Shown one piece after another: positions 18,125-26,816 of a stretch of DNA of 64,000 bases. Origin of the DNA: Capnocytophaga sp. oral taxon 863 str. F0517 (GTDB taxonomy: Bacteria; Bacteroidota; Bacteroidia; Flavobacteriales; Flavobacteriaceae); the NCBI RefSeq assembly GCF_000466425.1, contig NZ_KE992171.1, forward strand, positions 199,639 through 263,638, read 5' to 3'. The notes under the pieces are model-generated. The model was not told the DNA's origin. It did no database searches and saw nothing but the letters and a program-made list of their open reading frames with translations. A program made the position numbers and the translations under genes. Each line of letters opens with the position of its first letter. Within the stretch, counting starts at the first letter, position 1.

Positions 18125-19993
18125 TTATTGGTTAATAGAGAAACGTTTTCCGGAGTAGGGCTTAGCATATTCGTCCTCTAAGCTCTTTTCGATCATTTTT
18201 TTCTCAAGCTCCTTTCTTTTAACTTTTTTGGTAAGGTATTGTTCTATCATCAAGGAGGCGATAGGCCCGGCGATACGGGCACCAAAGTAGCCGTTTTCCA
18301 CTACCACTACGATGGCTATTTTAGGGTCTTCGATGGGAGCCATAGCCATGAAGATGGAGTGGTCGGTCAGCTGCATGCGCTTGCCATTGACCCTGACATA
18401 GTTCTCGGCTGTACCGGTTTTGGCCGCTACATTAATGCTGTCTATCTGAGTGCCTCGGGAGGTACCACCGGTATAGGAAAGATTCATTCCTCGGATGATA
18501 GGGTCGAAGTACTTAGGGTCGATGCGAGTGTGCTTGATTTGGGTATATTCGGTAAAGGGGGTCGTCTTCCCATCTATTTTCCTGACGATATGAGGGGTAT
18601 AGTAAGATCCCTTGTTGGCTATGGCGGCTAAGGCATTGGCCAGCTGTAAGGGGGTCACCAGCACCTCGCCTTGACCGATACCATTGGAGATATTGGAGGT
18701 AGCACGCCATCCATCTACCCCATATTGTCGGTCATAGAAGGCCGCATCGGGAAGGTAGCCCTTACGGCCAATCGGGAAGTCACTTCCTAAGTAAGCCCCG
18801 AAACCAAAGCTCTTGAGGTCTTCTGCCCAAGCGGTCAGTCCTTGGGTTGGAGTAGGATATTTCTCAATGATTTTGCGGTATTCGTGCGCAAAGTAAGCAT
18901 TGCAAGAGGTAGCCAAGGCATGGATCATATCGATAGGGGAGGCATGTCCATGACACTTCATGATGCGATTTCCATAACGATAGCCTCCATTGCAAGAGAC
19001 CAAGCTACTGGGGGTCATCACTCCCTCTTGTAAGCCTAAGAGAGCGGTGAAGGGCTTAAAGGTAGAACCAGGAGGATATTCGGCCAGGAGGGCACGATCG
19101 AAGAGAGGCTTGGCAATGGAATCATTGTAGAGCATGGTATAGTTCTGGGAACGCTTGCGCCCTACCAGCAGGTTGGGATCGTAGGAAGGGGCAGAGACAA
19201 GGGCGAGAATTTCGCCAGTTTTGGGTTCTATAGCCACGATACTGCCTCGCTTGCACTGCATGAGAATCTCCCCATAGCTTTGTAAGTCGTTGTCGATGGT
19301 CAGTTCCAAGGATTTCCCTGCCGTAGGAAGGGTATCGTAGATACCATTCTTATAGGAGCCAATCACTCGGTTGAATTTGTCCTTTTGCAGATAGCGTACC
19401 CCCTTTTTGCCTCTAAGGAAGTCCTCATATTGCTTTTCTACTCCTTGGCGACCGATGATCTCACCGGCCAAGTAGTAAGGATTGTTCTTAAGTTCCCAAT
19501 CATTGACCTCACTGATGTAGCCCAATACATTGGCCCCCGCGAAGGTCTCATAGTGCCTAAGTAGGCGTTTCTGCATGAAGAAGCCAGGAAACTTTCGGAG
19601 TTTCTCCTGTAAGGGCGCATATTCTTCCTTGGAGAGTTGGCTTACAAAAACAGAAGGCTTGCGGTAGGAATACGTCTTAGCCTTGGCCAAAGTCTCACGA
19701 AAACGCGCTATATCAATACCCACCAAGGAACAAAACTCCAAGGTATCCAATGCCTTGACCTCACGAGGTACTACCATGATATCGTAAGCCGACTGGTTGG
19801 TGACCAATAGCTTCCCATTCCTATCATAGATATACCCTCGTTCGGGATAATCATAAGAAATTTGTAGGGCTACATCACTGGAAATATTATCTTTATGAGT
19901 GTCTTTGTTGAGAATCTGCAAATAAAAAAGCCTTGCTAATATAGATATTGTTCCTACACAAATAATAAAAGGGAGGAATATTTTTTTCATCAT
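18125..19993 (-). CDS. mrdA: Penicillin-binding protein 2 (elongation transpeptidase)
   Basis: This 622-residue inner-membrane protein has one N-terminal membrane helix, a PBP dimerisation domain, and a C-terminal transpeptidase domain with the acyl-enzyme motif STFK (in YPPGSTFKPFTALL), SCN (in ATSCNAYF) and KTGTAENY. It cross-links peptidoglycan with RodA during rod elongation. The annotated start has two consecutive methionines, and the second may be used. A -7 element (TATTTTTG) lies 25 bp upstream. Charged residues dominate the C-terminal tail (KKVKRKELEKK). Confidence 0.95.
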   Translation of the reverse strand: MMKKIFLPFIICVGTISILARLFYLQILNKDTHKDNISSDVALQISYDYPERGYIYDRNGKLLVTNQSAYDIMVVPREVKALDTLEFCSLVGIDIARFRETLAKAKTYSYRKPSVFVSQLSKEEYAPLQEKLRKFPGFFMQKRLLRHYETFAGANVLGYISEVNDWELKNNPYYLAGEIIGRQGVEKQYEDFLRGKKGVRYLQKDKFNRVIGSYKNGIYDTLPTAGKSLELTIDNDLQSYGEILMQCKRGSIVAIEPKTGEILALVSAPSYDPNLLVGRKRSQNYTMLYNDSIAKPLFDRALLAEYPPGSTFKPFTALLGLQEGVMTPSSLVSCNGGYRYGNRIMKCHGHASPIDMIHALATSCNAYFAHEYRKIIEKYPTPTQGLTAWAEDLKSFGFGAYLGSDFPIGRKGYLPDAAFYDRQYGVDGWRATSNISNGIGQGEVLVTPLQLANALAAIANKGSYYTPHIVRKIDGKTTPFTEYTQIKHTRIDPKYFDPIIRGMNLSYTGGTSRGTQIDSINVAAKTGTAENYVRVNGKRMQLTDHSIFMAMAPIEDPKIAIVVVVENGYFGARIAGPIASLMIEQYLTKKVKRKELEKKMIEKSLEDEYAKPYSGKRFSINQ

Positions 19994-20018
19994 TTCTATA
20001 TATGCCTATTCGATGTGG

Positions 20019-20026
20019 CAAAAATA
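20019..20026 (-). promoter_or_regulatory. Promoter -7 element (TATTTTTG) for mrdA-rodA
   Basis: The minus strand reads TATTTTTG, matching TAnnTTTG, 25 bp before the first ATG of mrdA. No clear TTG at the expected spacing was found. Confidence 0.45.
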
Positions 20027-20177
20027 ATCATTTTTTTTTAATTGGAATGAATTTTTGGCACGAAAATTGTTTGCAATTATTAGCAATTAGAGGTTGGTTA
20101 TGAACGGTTGATGATTTCTCTTTAAAACTTAAATAAATGATAAATCGTATTTTTGATTAATTAAGAAATATTGACTG

Positions 20178-20196
20178 TTTTTTTTTTTTTTTTTTT
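20178..20196 (+). repeat. Homopolymeric run of 19 T
   Basis: Nineteen consecutive T residues lie about 110 bp upstream of the -33 element of the YD-repeat gene and about 185 bp upstream of mrdA. Runs of this length are prone to slipped-strand length changes. Confidence 0.9.
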
Positions 20197-20307
20197 GTAG
20201 TTATAAATAGTTAAAATTACTTTTAACTTTCAAAATAATTTATTGAAACAGAGATATTTATTAAAAATATAATTCTTAATAAAAGACTAAAATGTTTTTT
20301 TACGCTA

Positions 20308-20337
20308 TTGTGAATAAAAAAATAATTCGTACCTTTG
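20308..20337 (+). promoter_or_regulatory. Complete Bacteroidetes promoter (TTG, 19 bp, TACCTTTG)
   Basis: TTG at 20308-20310 and TACCTTTG at 20330-20337 are separated by 19 bp, an excellent match to the phylum consensus. It should start transcription near 20344 and yield a leader of roughly 210 nt before the ATG at 20555. Confidence 0.75.
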
Positions 20338-20554
20338 CAAAAAAATTAAAACGATGATATAAAACCAAGAAAAAGCTAAACAAAAACCACTAAAGATTAG
20401 AAGAGAATCAAATAAGGCTCCCTATTGGAAGTATTTCCTTAATGGCTCCAATAGTAAGGCAGCGATAAGTTCCTTGAGAGAGAGTTGCCTATTTGCATCC
20501 ATCACAAAACAAACAAGATATGGAAAAAAAATTATTAAATCACTTCACAAAAAT

Positions 20555-22006
20555 ATGTCGAGAGTAAAACAATTATTGCTATTCAGCTTGTGCTCTACCT
20601 TTGCCTTGGCACAAGAAACTGGAAAAAAAGATTACAAAAATGATTTAGAAGGCAAAGTAAAAAGTGTTCGCATTACTACCTATGTGGCCATGGACAAGGG
20701 AGGTGGAAATTATGGAAAAGGAAGTATAGCCAAGGGAATGGATAACATGCTTACCCATTATGATAAGAAAGGAAATGTTACCGAGAGGGTAGTTTATTAT
20801 ACCAATGGTGCGGTATGGTATACCAAAAAGTATATATATGAAGGTTATAATATGAGCAAGCCAGCTGAGAAGCCAGCGGCCAAGACCCCAGAGCCTAAAA
20901 AAGAAAATGAGGAGGGGATTACACATGAAAGTCTCAAAGGGCGTGTAACCTATCGCTACGATAAAAAAGGACAAAAAACAGAAGAATCTTCTTTCGATGC
21001 CAAGGGGGCACTCCTATGGCGCTATGTATATCGCTATGATACACGAGGCAATATATCCGAGAGAGATAGTTATGATAACCAAGCCATTTTGGTCTCTCGC
21101 GAATCCAACCGCTATGATTCCAATAATCATATCATAGAGAAAGTGATTACCATGAAAAACCAGACCGCTTACAAATGTACTTGGAAATATGATGATAAGG
21201 GGAATACCATAGAGAAAGAGGAGTACTTCACCGAGCTTATCACTCCAGAGAAAGTAGATCGATTGGTGATAGATGAGGTCAATACCAAGGGGGTAATAAG
21301 GAAAAAACTCAAGTATGCCTATGATGCTAAGGGTAACAGAACGGAGGTAAATATCTATGATGCTCAGGAGAGAGCAACTCCAAAGCCTGCGGCACCAGCT
21401 CCTAAGCAGGAAGAAGCCTCTAAAGAGCCTACCTATGAAGAAATAGAAGATCCTAAGCTACTCTTTACCAATGAATATGATAACTTAGGAAACCTTTGGA
21501 AAAAAGATACTTATGTGTATGACAAGGCAGGACAAATTATTGAGGTCAAGAGTGTGGATAATGAGCAAAAACCTTTCTTCCGCTATGCTTACAAATATGA
21601 TAGCCGAGGTAATGAAATAGAACGTATCAACTATGACAAGAGCAATGAGGTAATCCAAAGGACAACCCAAGTATTCGATGACCAAGGACAACTTATCGAA
21701 CGTGCGGAATATGACTCCTATGGAGAGCTTATCCAAAGAAACACCTATAAATATAATGAAAAAGGCCAAAGGATAGAACAAAAAGGCCATAATACAGATA
21801 ACTCTCTAGCATTTGTAATCAAATATGTCTATAACAATGTAGGAGAATGTGTACAATCTACTACCTTCAATAATAAAGGAGAGGAAACCTCTAAGCTTAT
21901 TCAGCAATATAAAGTGGATGCCCATAAAAACTGGACAAACCGTACCCAGTATTCCAATGGAAAGGCCACCTATATCACCGAACGTGTGATAGAATACTAT
22001 AAATAA
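20555..22006 (+). CDS. Secreted YD-repeat-like protein, function unknown
   Basis: With the start at 20555 the product has 483 residues and a signal peptide (MSRVKQLLLFSLCSTFALAQ). The mature part is made of degenerate repeats of the form YDxxGNxxExxxYD (RYDKKGQKTEESSFDAKG, YDTRGNISERDSYD, YDDKGNTIEKEEYF, YDSRGNEIERINYD), related to the YD/RHS type, interrupted by two proline- and acid-rich linkers. No RHS core, toxin tip or protease motif is present, so a wrapping scaffold or surface role is only an inference. The in-frame ATG at 20474 lacks a signal peptide and is less likely. Confidence 0.75.
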   Translation: MSRVKQLLLFSLCSTFALAQETGKKDYKNDLEGKVKSVRITTYVAMDKGGGNYGKGSIAKGMDNMLTHYDKKGNVTERVVYYTNGAVWYTKKYIYEGYNMSKPAEKPAAKTPEPKKENEEGITHESLKGRVTYRYDKKGQKTEESSFDAKGALLWRYVYRYDTRGNISERDSYDNQAILVSRESNRYDSNNHIIEKVITMKNQTAYKCTWKYDDKGNTIEKEEYFTELITPEKVDRLVIDEVNTKGVIRKKLKYAYDAKGNRTEVNIYDAQERATPKPAAPAPKQEEASKEPTYEEIEDPKLLFTNEYDNLGNLWKKDTYVYDKAGQIIEVKSVDNEQKPFFRYAYKYDSRGNEIERINYDKSNEVIQRTTQVFDDQGQLIERAEYDSYGELIQRNTYKYNEKGQRIEQKGHNTDNSLAFVIKYVYNNVGECVQSTTFNNKGEETSKLIQQYKVDAHKNWTNRTQYSNGKATYITERVIEYYK

Positions 22007-22047
22007 TCGAAGCTTATAAACTATAAAAACTACTTTTAAAGAAGAAA

Positions 22048-22079
22048 GAGGCTGTCCAAAGAAATTTTCGGACAGCCTC
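22048..22079. terminator. Bidirectional terminator after the YD-repeat gene
   Basis: A 10-bp perfect inverted repeat (GAGGCTGTCC at 22048-22057 and GGACAGCCTC at 22070-22079) stands between convergent genes, followed by a short T-rich stretch on the plus strand and preceded by A-rich sequence. Confidence 0.8.
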
Positions 22080-22115
22080 ATTTCTTTCCAATATAGGAAC
22101 GTAATTTGTTATGTG

Positions 22116-22940
22116 TCAGAATGTAACCCCAAAGGAAAGCATCATGGCCGAAAATTTCGTAGCAGCTAAGTTGTTATATTGATACTTGAGTCCCCCCTGA
22201 TATTGCTGGTGATAGTAATTGGCACCCACGGCAAAGGAGAAGATCTCCGAGTAAGAAAAAGCTGTATATTGCAACTGATAAGCTAGTGAAATAGGTCTAT
22301 AAACAAAAACTTCCGCATCTTGGGTCATGGAAAAGCCAAATTGGTTAATGCCATTGCCTATATAACCTGCCCCTAACCCCCAGCTAAGGCTCATTTGCTG
22401 AGAGCGAATACGAAAATACTGAGCCGTGAGGGAGACAAAATCCAAATGCTCGGTGGGGACACCGAGCTGCTTTTCCCAAAAGTGTTGGTAGGAAAGTGTT
22501 GCTCCAAAGCGACTACCCATACGTACTTTGCCTTGTAGGTTGTTTTGGAAGATGTGCATCCCCATGGAGACTTCATTGCTAACAGATGCACGAAACAGCG
22601 TAAAATCCTCTATGATTTGTTTCTCATAGGTATAGTCGCCCTTGCCCTTATAATAGGGATAGGGATTAAGTTCCGCCGTTCGCATACGTCCGTACCGCTC
22701 ATAGCTGCTTTCCACCAATAGGTTGTAGCCCAAGACAAAGGTTAGGTCTAAGAGCATGGGTAAAAAGGTAATATCGTCCCAAGCGGAATGAACCTGATAG
22801 CTCCCATCAGTGGAAGTGTGATACTCCTCACTTCCTGAGCTGTTTATAGGTGGGGAATCAAGCCTTTCCTTGGCTTCCTTGAGAGTTCCCTGCCCATAGG
22901 CTATCCCACAAAATAGAAAAAAAAGTAAAAAATGTTTCAT
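22116..22940 (-). CDS. Outer-membrane barrel-like protein, unknown function
   Basis: Starting at 22940, the 274-residue product begins with a signal peptide (MKHFLLFFLFCGIAYGQG); the longer frame upstream to 22997 encodes only low-complexity phenylalanine-rich sequence and is rejected. The mature protein alternates aromatic and polar residues (QMSLSWGLGAGYIGNGINQF, LAYQLQYTAFSYSE) and ends in a phenylalanine (MMLSFGVTF), typical for outer-membrane beta-barrels. No specific family was recognised. Confidence 0.7.
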   Translation of the reverse strand: MKHFLLFFLFCGIAYGQGTLKEAKERLDSPPINSSGSEEYHTSTDGSYQVHSAWDDITFLPMLLDLTFVLGYNLLVESSYERYGRMRTAELNPYPYYKGKGDYTYEKQIIEDFTLFRASVSNEVSMGMHIFQNNLQGKVRMGSRFGATLSYQHFWEKQLGVPTEHLDFVSLTAQYFRIRSQQMSLSWGLGAGYIGNGINQFGFSMTQDAEVFVYRPISLAYQLQYTAFSYSEIFSFAVGANYYHQQYQGGLKYQYNNLAATKFSAMMLSFGVTF

Positions 22941-23031
22941 AATAGTGACAAAAAAAGTAAAAAAGTGAAAAGTGAAAAATGAAGAGAGACTCATCATTTA
23001 TCGCCATTCACCTTTCACTTGTCGTCAGTCA

Positions 23032-24585
23032 TTAGTAATTGCCTTGGTGGTTTTTCTTAAGCAAATCATTGACGGATTTCACAGGGTTGAAGGTAATCTG
23101 AGGGACTTCCACAAAGATACTGATCCAGCCGGCCATAGCTCCGTTCCATAAGCCAGGGAGTTCTAAGGCCTTGAGAGGGTGACCGTTATAGGATTTTTCG
23201 GTGATGAAGCTCAGCTTCTTGTCCTGGAATTCCTCTAAGGCAAATACCTCTCCCTTATAGTTCTTGATACAGCAGACGATATCCACTGGGTTGAAGTGAG
23301 TAGAGGCCTGTAGGCGTTCCCATTGTTGGGGATTGTCCTTGTCTATCTGTGCCATTTCGATGATTTGTAGGGATTCGTTGCCATCGGCATCTTTCACCCA
23401 GAAGGGGCCACCGCCTATTTCACCTTCGTTCTTGACCATACCACATACGCGGATAGGACGGTTCAGTACCTGATAGATGTACTCTATCATATAGCGTTTG
23501 GCAAACTTATGTACATAAGGAGGTACCTTGATATTGAGTTCGGAGAGGAACTTGAGGATATCGGGGATTTCTTTCTTCTTGAGTTTTTCCTTTTGGATTT
23601 TCTGAAGGATTTTATGCACCTTGGCGCGGGTATCCTCGAGCTTACCGGCCAAGACCTCCTTGTAGAAGATAGCCTCATCGGCATAGGATTCTACCACCAC
23701 ATTGTCGATATTCTTGATAAAGATAATATCGGCATTCAGCTCGTTGAGGTTCTTGAGCAAGGCGCCATGTCCGGCAGGGCGGAAGAGGAGCTTGTTGTTC
23801 TCATCGCGGAAGTACTCATTATCAAGAGTAAGGGCTACCGTATCCGTGCTCTCGCTTTGGTGGGAGAAGCTCACCTCGAAGTGTACTCCATATTGTTTTT
23901 CCAAGCTGGGGCGTATCTCGGCCAATTGGTTGAGAAAGAGGGTGCTATATTCCTTGTTGATAGTAAAATGTAGATTGACCACCTCGCCCTGAGCGGCATA
24001 GAGGAAAGCCTCGCGGAAGTGTTCTTCGAAGGCGGTCACTACCTTTTCTCCATATTTGTGGAAGGGGAATAGTCCTTTGGGTTTGTTTTTGTAGTTAAAA
24101 GGCTCTTCCTTGAGTAGGATATGAGCGATACGGAGCTTCTGTTCATCTTCACTAAGTCCCTCGAAGGCCTTATGTTGCTCAATATACTTTTGCAAGGCAT
24201 CGTAGAAAGCGAATTGTGGGAGGTGATGGAAGAAAATCTCTGCATTGGCATTGCCGCTTTCTTTGATATATTCATTAAAAGTCTGCTTTTTGGGGTCAAA
24301 ATCGCTTTCGAAGGCAGAAAGGAACTGGAACATACGGGTAGCGGAGCCCGAAGCAGGGACGAACTTGAGGATGTCCAAGCTATTTTTCTTCTTTTGGTAG
24401 GTGGCCACATACTGGATGGCATCCTCGCGAGAGAAGGCTAAGATACCATTGCCTACATGGGCAGGAGCTACCAAGTTCACAGGAGGAACTCCTTCGAGGA
24501 AAATAGCCACTTGTTCTTGTAACTTACTGACTTTGATTCCTTTTTCTCCTAAGAGAAGTTGGTCGTACTCGGTTAATTCTTTCAT
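23032..24585 (-). CDS. DUF4301 family protein
   Basis: This 517-residue cytoplasmic protein matches the DUF4301 family found mainly in Bacteroidetes. Recognisable segments are FVPASGSATRMFQFL, which resembles the phosphate-binding loop of nucleotidyltransferases, FRPAGHGALLKNLNEL, and VCGMVKNEGEIGGGPFW. These suggest a UDP-sugar pyrophosphorylase-like fold, but no activity is known to me. Its start overlaps the stop of the kinase gene by 4 bp (ATGA type), making it the last gene of a four-gene translationally coupled set. Confidence 0.88.
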   Translation of the reverse strand: MKELTEYDQLLLGEKGIKVSKLQEQVAIFLEGVPPVNLVAPAHVGNGILAFSREDAIQYVATYQKKKNSLDILKFVPASGSATRMFQFLSAFESDFDPKKQTFNEYIKESGNANAEIFFHHLPQFAFYDALQKYIEQHKAFEGLSEDEQKLRIAHILLKEEPFNYKNKPKGLFPFHKYGEKVVTAFEEHFREAFLYAAQGEVVNLHFTINKEYSTLFLNQLAEIRPSLEKQYGVHFEVSFSHQSESTDTVALTLDNEYFRDENNKLLFRPAGHGALLKNLNELNADIIFIKNIDNVVVESYADEAIFYKEVLAGKLEDTRAKVHKILQKIQKEKLKKKEIPDILKFLSELNIKVPPYVHKFAKRYMIEYIYQVLNRPIRVCGMVKNEGEIGGGPFWVKDADGNESLQIIEMAQIDKDNPQQWERLQASTHFNPVDIVCCIKNYKGEVFALEEFQDKKLSFITEKSYNGHPLKALELPGLWNGAMAGWISIFVEVPQITFNPVKSVNDLLKKNHQGNY

Positions 24586-25130
24586 TTGTTTAGTATTAGA
24601 TTGATTTGTTCTATTCTATGGTCTATTCCTCCTTTCAACAGGTGAAAGGGGATTGTTTTTTTCTCTAAAAAGTTCTTGAAAAAGGAGAAAATCTCCTCTC
24701 GTTCATGAGGCTTATCCCTTAAGTCATCGGCTACCCAAGGAGTATCGATATAGGTAAGGAAGATATGATCATACTTATGACTTAGGGCTTGCTTTTCTAT
24801 CATAGGATCACATTTCCCATAATAGATATAGGAATAGACGACCAATTCCAAGAGACAAGTATCACAAAAGAGATAATCATTGGCCTTGAGTAGGGCTTCG
24901 TTTTCCAAGCGTATTTGTCCCTTAGCGATAGGTAACAAGTCGTCCCAAGAACATACCGCGCGCTGCTTGTCCCATTTTTCTTGTAGGTAGAGGCGCATAT
25001 ATTCCTCCACCCACTGGGTATGGTGCAGGGCAGCCATTCGCTGGCTAAGGGTCGTCTTCCCGGTGGATTCAGGCCCTACGAAGGCGATGCGCTGGCAGGT
25101 GCTTGGTCGTTGTATAAGATCTTTTTCCAT
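24582..25130 (-). CDS. NadR-type ribosylnicotinamide kinase-like ATPase
   Basis: This 182-residue P-loop protein has Walker A GPESTGKTTL near the N-terminus and a DTCLLE segment, with ERE in a lid-like region, as in the C-terminal kinase domain of NadR. The adenylyltransferase domain of full NadR is absent. Such kinases phosphorylate nicotinamide riboside delivered by PnuC, whose gene overlaps this one by 55 bp. Because a thiamine-binding protein is encoded first in the unit, thiamine metabolism cannot be excluded. Confidence 0.82.
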   Translation of the reverse strand: MEKDLIQRPSTCQRIAFVGPESTGKTTLSQRMAALHHTQWVEEYMRLYLQEKWDKQRAVCSWDDLLPIAKGQIRLENEALLKANDYLFCDTCLLELVVYSYIYYGKCDPMIEKQALSHKYDHIFLTYIDTPWVADDLRDKPHEREEIFSFFKNFLEKKTIPFHLLKGGIDHRIEQINLILNK

Positions 25131-25768
25131 TCTATATAAGCTAAAATAGCGATAAGGGTATAGACGATGTATATTAGGGAACTGAACAAGAATCCCTTAT
25201 AGGCATATAAGGGAACAGAGATGATATTGCCCACGATCCAAAAGAGCCAGTTCTCTATCTTGCGCCTTGCCATAAGCCACATCCCGACTAAGAAAATGGC
25301 GGTAGTAGTGGCATCCACCCAGTCCGTCCATACAAAATACTTGAAGCCCAACTCGGTACCCTCCATAGAGAAATCATGGTTGATATAAGGCCTAAAGTAA
25401 TAGACAAACATGACAAAGAGCCAGCTAAAAAGGGCGAGCCATAGCGTACTTTTGGTCTCGGAGAGGTTCATCTTGCCTATTTTCACATGCACACTATCCT
25501 CTCTGTGCTTCGCCCAAAGGATCCAGCCATATAGGCTCATAGCGGTATAGTAGGCGTTGATAAGCATATCGCCGAAGAGCCTTCCTACCCATAGGAGGTA
25601 TACATAGAGCACTGTACTGACGATTCCAGTGGGGTATACCCATATGTTTCTCCTTTTAGAGAAGAAGACACTGATAAGGCCGAAGCTCCCACCTAATAGT
25701 TCGATAATTACCAAGTGGGTGGGGGTTCCCTTATATTGAGAGAAAATCCAATCAAAAATAAGGTTCAT
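25076..25768 (-). CDS. pnuC: PnuC family vitamin precursor transporter
   Basis: This 230-residue membrane protein has about seven helices and the PnuC pattern: WVYPTGIVSTVLYVYLLW, GDMLINAYYTAMSLYGWILW and VGMWLMARRKIENWLFWIV. PnuC proteins are facilitators for nicotinamide riboside, and related PnuT/PnuX forms carry thiamine or riboflavin. The downstream NadR-type kinase favours nicotinamide riboside; the upstream thiamine-binding gene (17-bp overlap) raises thiamine as an alternative. No riboswitch is visible ahead of the operon. Confidence 0.9.
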   Translation of the reverse strand: MNLIFDWIFSQYKGTPTHLVIIELLGGSFGLISVFFSKRRNIWVYPTGIVSTVLYVYLLWVGRLFGDMLINAYYTAMSLYGWILWAKHREDSVHVKIGKMNLSETKSTLWLALFSWLFVMFVYYFRPYINHDFSMEGTELGFKYFVWTDWVDATTTAIFLVGMWLMARRKIENWLFWIVGNIISVPLYAYKGFLFSSLIYIVYTLIAILAYIEWKKILYNDQAPASASPS

Positions 25769-26012
25769 AGTTGTGTCGGTCGGATTTTACTATTTTTATG
25801 TAAATGAGGCCACTTTCTATAAGATCAAATACCTCCTTGACCTCCTGGGTAAGGACTTCCATCACACGGTCGTACTCTCCGTATACCTGGGTACTAAGTG
25901 GATTTTCATATACGATAAGCCCAGAGGTGCGGAGCTTCTTGATAAAGTGAATGACAGGTTCTCTGAATCCGTCCTGAAGAGGACTAAGGGTAAGTTCTAC
26001 AGATACTTTCAT
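25752..26012 (-). CDS. Thiamine-binding protein of the MTH1187/YkoF family
   Basis: This 86-residue protein begins MKVSVELTLSPLQDGFREPV, typical of the MTH1187/YkoF (formerly DUF77) family. It continues through ENPLSTQVYGEYDRVMEVLTQ, the ferredoxin-like fold that oligomerises and binds thiamine or its pyrimidine moiety in characterised members. It is the first gene of the operon with pnuC, the kinase and DUF4301, overlapping pnuC by 17 bp. A -7 element lies 28 bp upstream. Confidence 0.85.
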   Translation of the reverse strand: MKVSVELTLSPLQDGFREPVIHFIKKLRTSGLIVYENPLSTQVYGEYDRVMEVLTQEVKEVFDLIESGLIYIKIVKSDRHNYEPYF

Positions 26013-26040
26013 GATAAAAGGTGCTTTTATTTTCGGATAG

Positions 26041-26048
26041 CAAATATA
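26041..26048 (-). promoter_or_regulatory. Promoter -7 element (TATATTTG) for the thiamine-binding/pnuC operon
   Basis: The minus strand reads TATATTTG, matching TAnnTTTG, 28 bp before the first ATG. No well-spaced TTG is seen. Confidence 0.5.
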
Positions 26049-26090
26049 CTAAAAAAAAAGGAAATAACATATATTTTTTGAATATATTTT

Positions 26091-26120
26091 TTGATAAAAG
26101 TATAAATAGTAGTAACTTTG
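26091..26120 (+). promoter_or_regulatory. Complete promoter (TTG, 19 bp, TAACTTTG) for the DUF218 gene
   Basis: TTG at 26091-26093 and TAACTTTG at 26113-26120 are 19 bp apart, and the ATG follows 28 bp downstream. Confidence 0.75.
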
Positions 26121-26148
26121 CCTGCTGTAACCGTAATTCCCTTCTAGC

Positions 26149-26814
26149 ATGGCAATGAAAATAGGTTTCTCCCGAGAGTTCTTGAAAAAGAATATGTTTT
26201 TTGTACTTTTTCTTCTTCTGATGGCTGTGATAGTGCTCCACAATGCTGATAGTACGATTCGCAAGGCCAGCGAGGGCAAGCTCTATACCGAGCTCGATAG
26301 TATCCCCAAGCGGAAGGTAGGCTTACTCTTAGGTACCAGTAAGTTGCTTAAGAACGGGCAACCCAACCTGTATTTTCAGTATAGGGTGGAGGCTGCTGCT
26401 GCCCTTTTCAAGGCTCGAAAGGTGGATTTCATCCTCATCAGTGGGGATAATAGCCGCCAGGGATACGATGAGCCTTCGGATATGCGGGAGGCACTCATCG
26501 CCCTTGGGGTGCCCCAAGAGCGTATTTACTTGGATTATGCAGGCTTTCGCACCTTGGATTCGGTGGTCAGGGCTAAGGAGATCTTTGGGCTTACGGAGCT
26601 GACCCTTATCTCTCAGGAGTTCCACAACCAGCGCGCACTCTACCTAGCACAGAAGCATGGAATCAAGGCCATAGGCTTTTGTGCTCGGGATGTGGATAAG
26701 TACTTTGGCTTGAAGACGAGAGTTCGAGAGTACTTCGCCCGTGTGAAAGTGTTTTGGGACTTGACTTTTGGGGTGCAGCCCAAGTATTTAGGAGAAAAAA
26801 TAGAAATACAGTAG
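26149..26814 (+). CDS. SanA/YdcF-type DUF218 membrane protein
   Basis: This 221-residue protein has one N-terminal membrane helix (about residues 14-30) and an extracytoplasmic DUF218 domain. Landmarks are LLLGTSKLLKNGQPNLYFQY, ILISGDNS, GVPQERIYLDYAGFRTLDS and ELTLISQEFHNQRAL. SanA in enterobacteria affects envelope barrier function (vancomycin sensitivity at high temperature); the chemistry is unknown. It lies 2 bp before the methylase gene and probably shares its transcript. Confidence 0.88.
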   Translation: MAMKIGFSREFLKKNMFFVLFLLLMAVIVLHNADSTIRKASEGKLYTELDSIPKRKVGLLLGTSKLLKNGQPNLYFQYRVEAAAALFKARKVDFILISGDNSRQGYDEPSDMREALIALGVPQERIYLDYAGFRTLDSVVRAKEIFGLTELTLISQEFHNQRALYLAQKHGIKAIGFCARDVDKYFGLKTRVREYFARVKVFWDLTFGVQPKYLGEKIEIQ

Positions 26815-26816
26815 TT

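Larger units (their letters stand above)
20027..20554. other. Long AT-rich intergenic region and 5' leader of the YD-repeat gene
   Basis: The region holds a 19-base T run, one good promoter, and a leader of about 210 nt without a clear gene. The leader contains an inverted repeat (CTATTGGA at 20422 and TCCAATAG at 20447). It also has a 15-codon upstream reading frame (20520-20567) that overlaps the start of the downstream gene. Confidence 0.6.

Noticed and set aside
20555..22006. RHS toxin
   Set aside because: Repeats are YD-like, but there is no RHS core, protease motif or toxin tip.
26013..26148. TPP riboswitch before the thiamine-binding/pnuC operon
   Set aside because: The gap is short and shows no CTGAGA-type thi-box elements.
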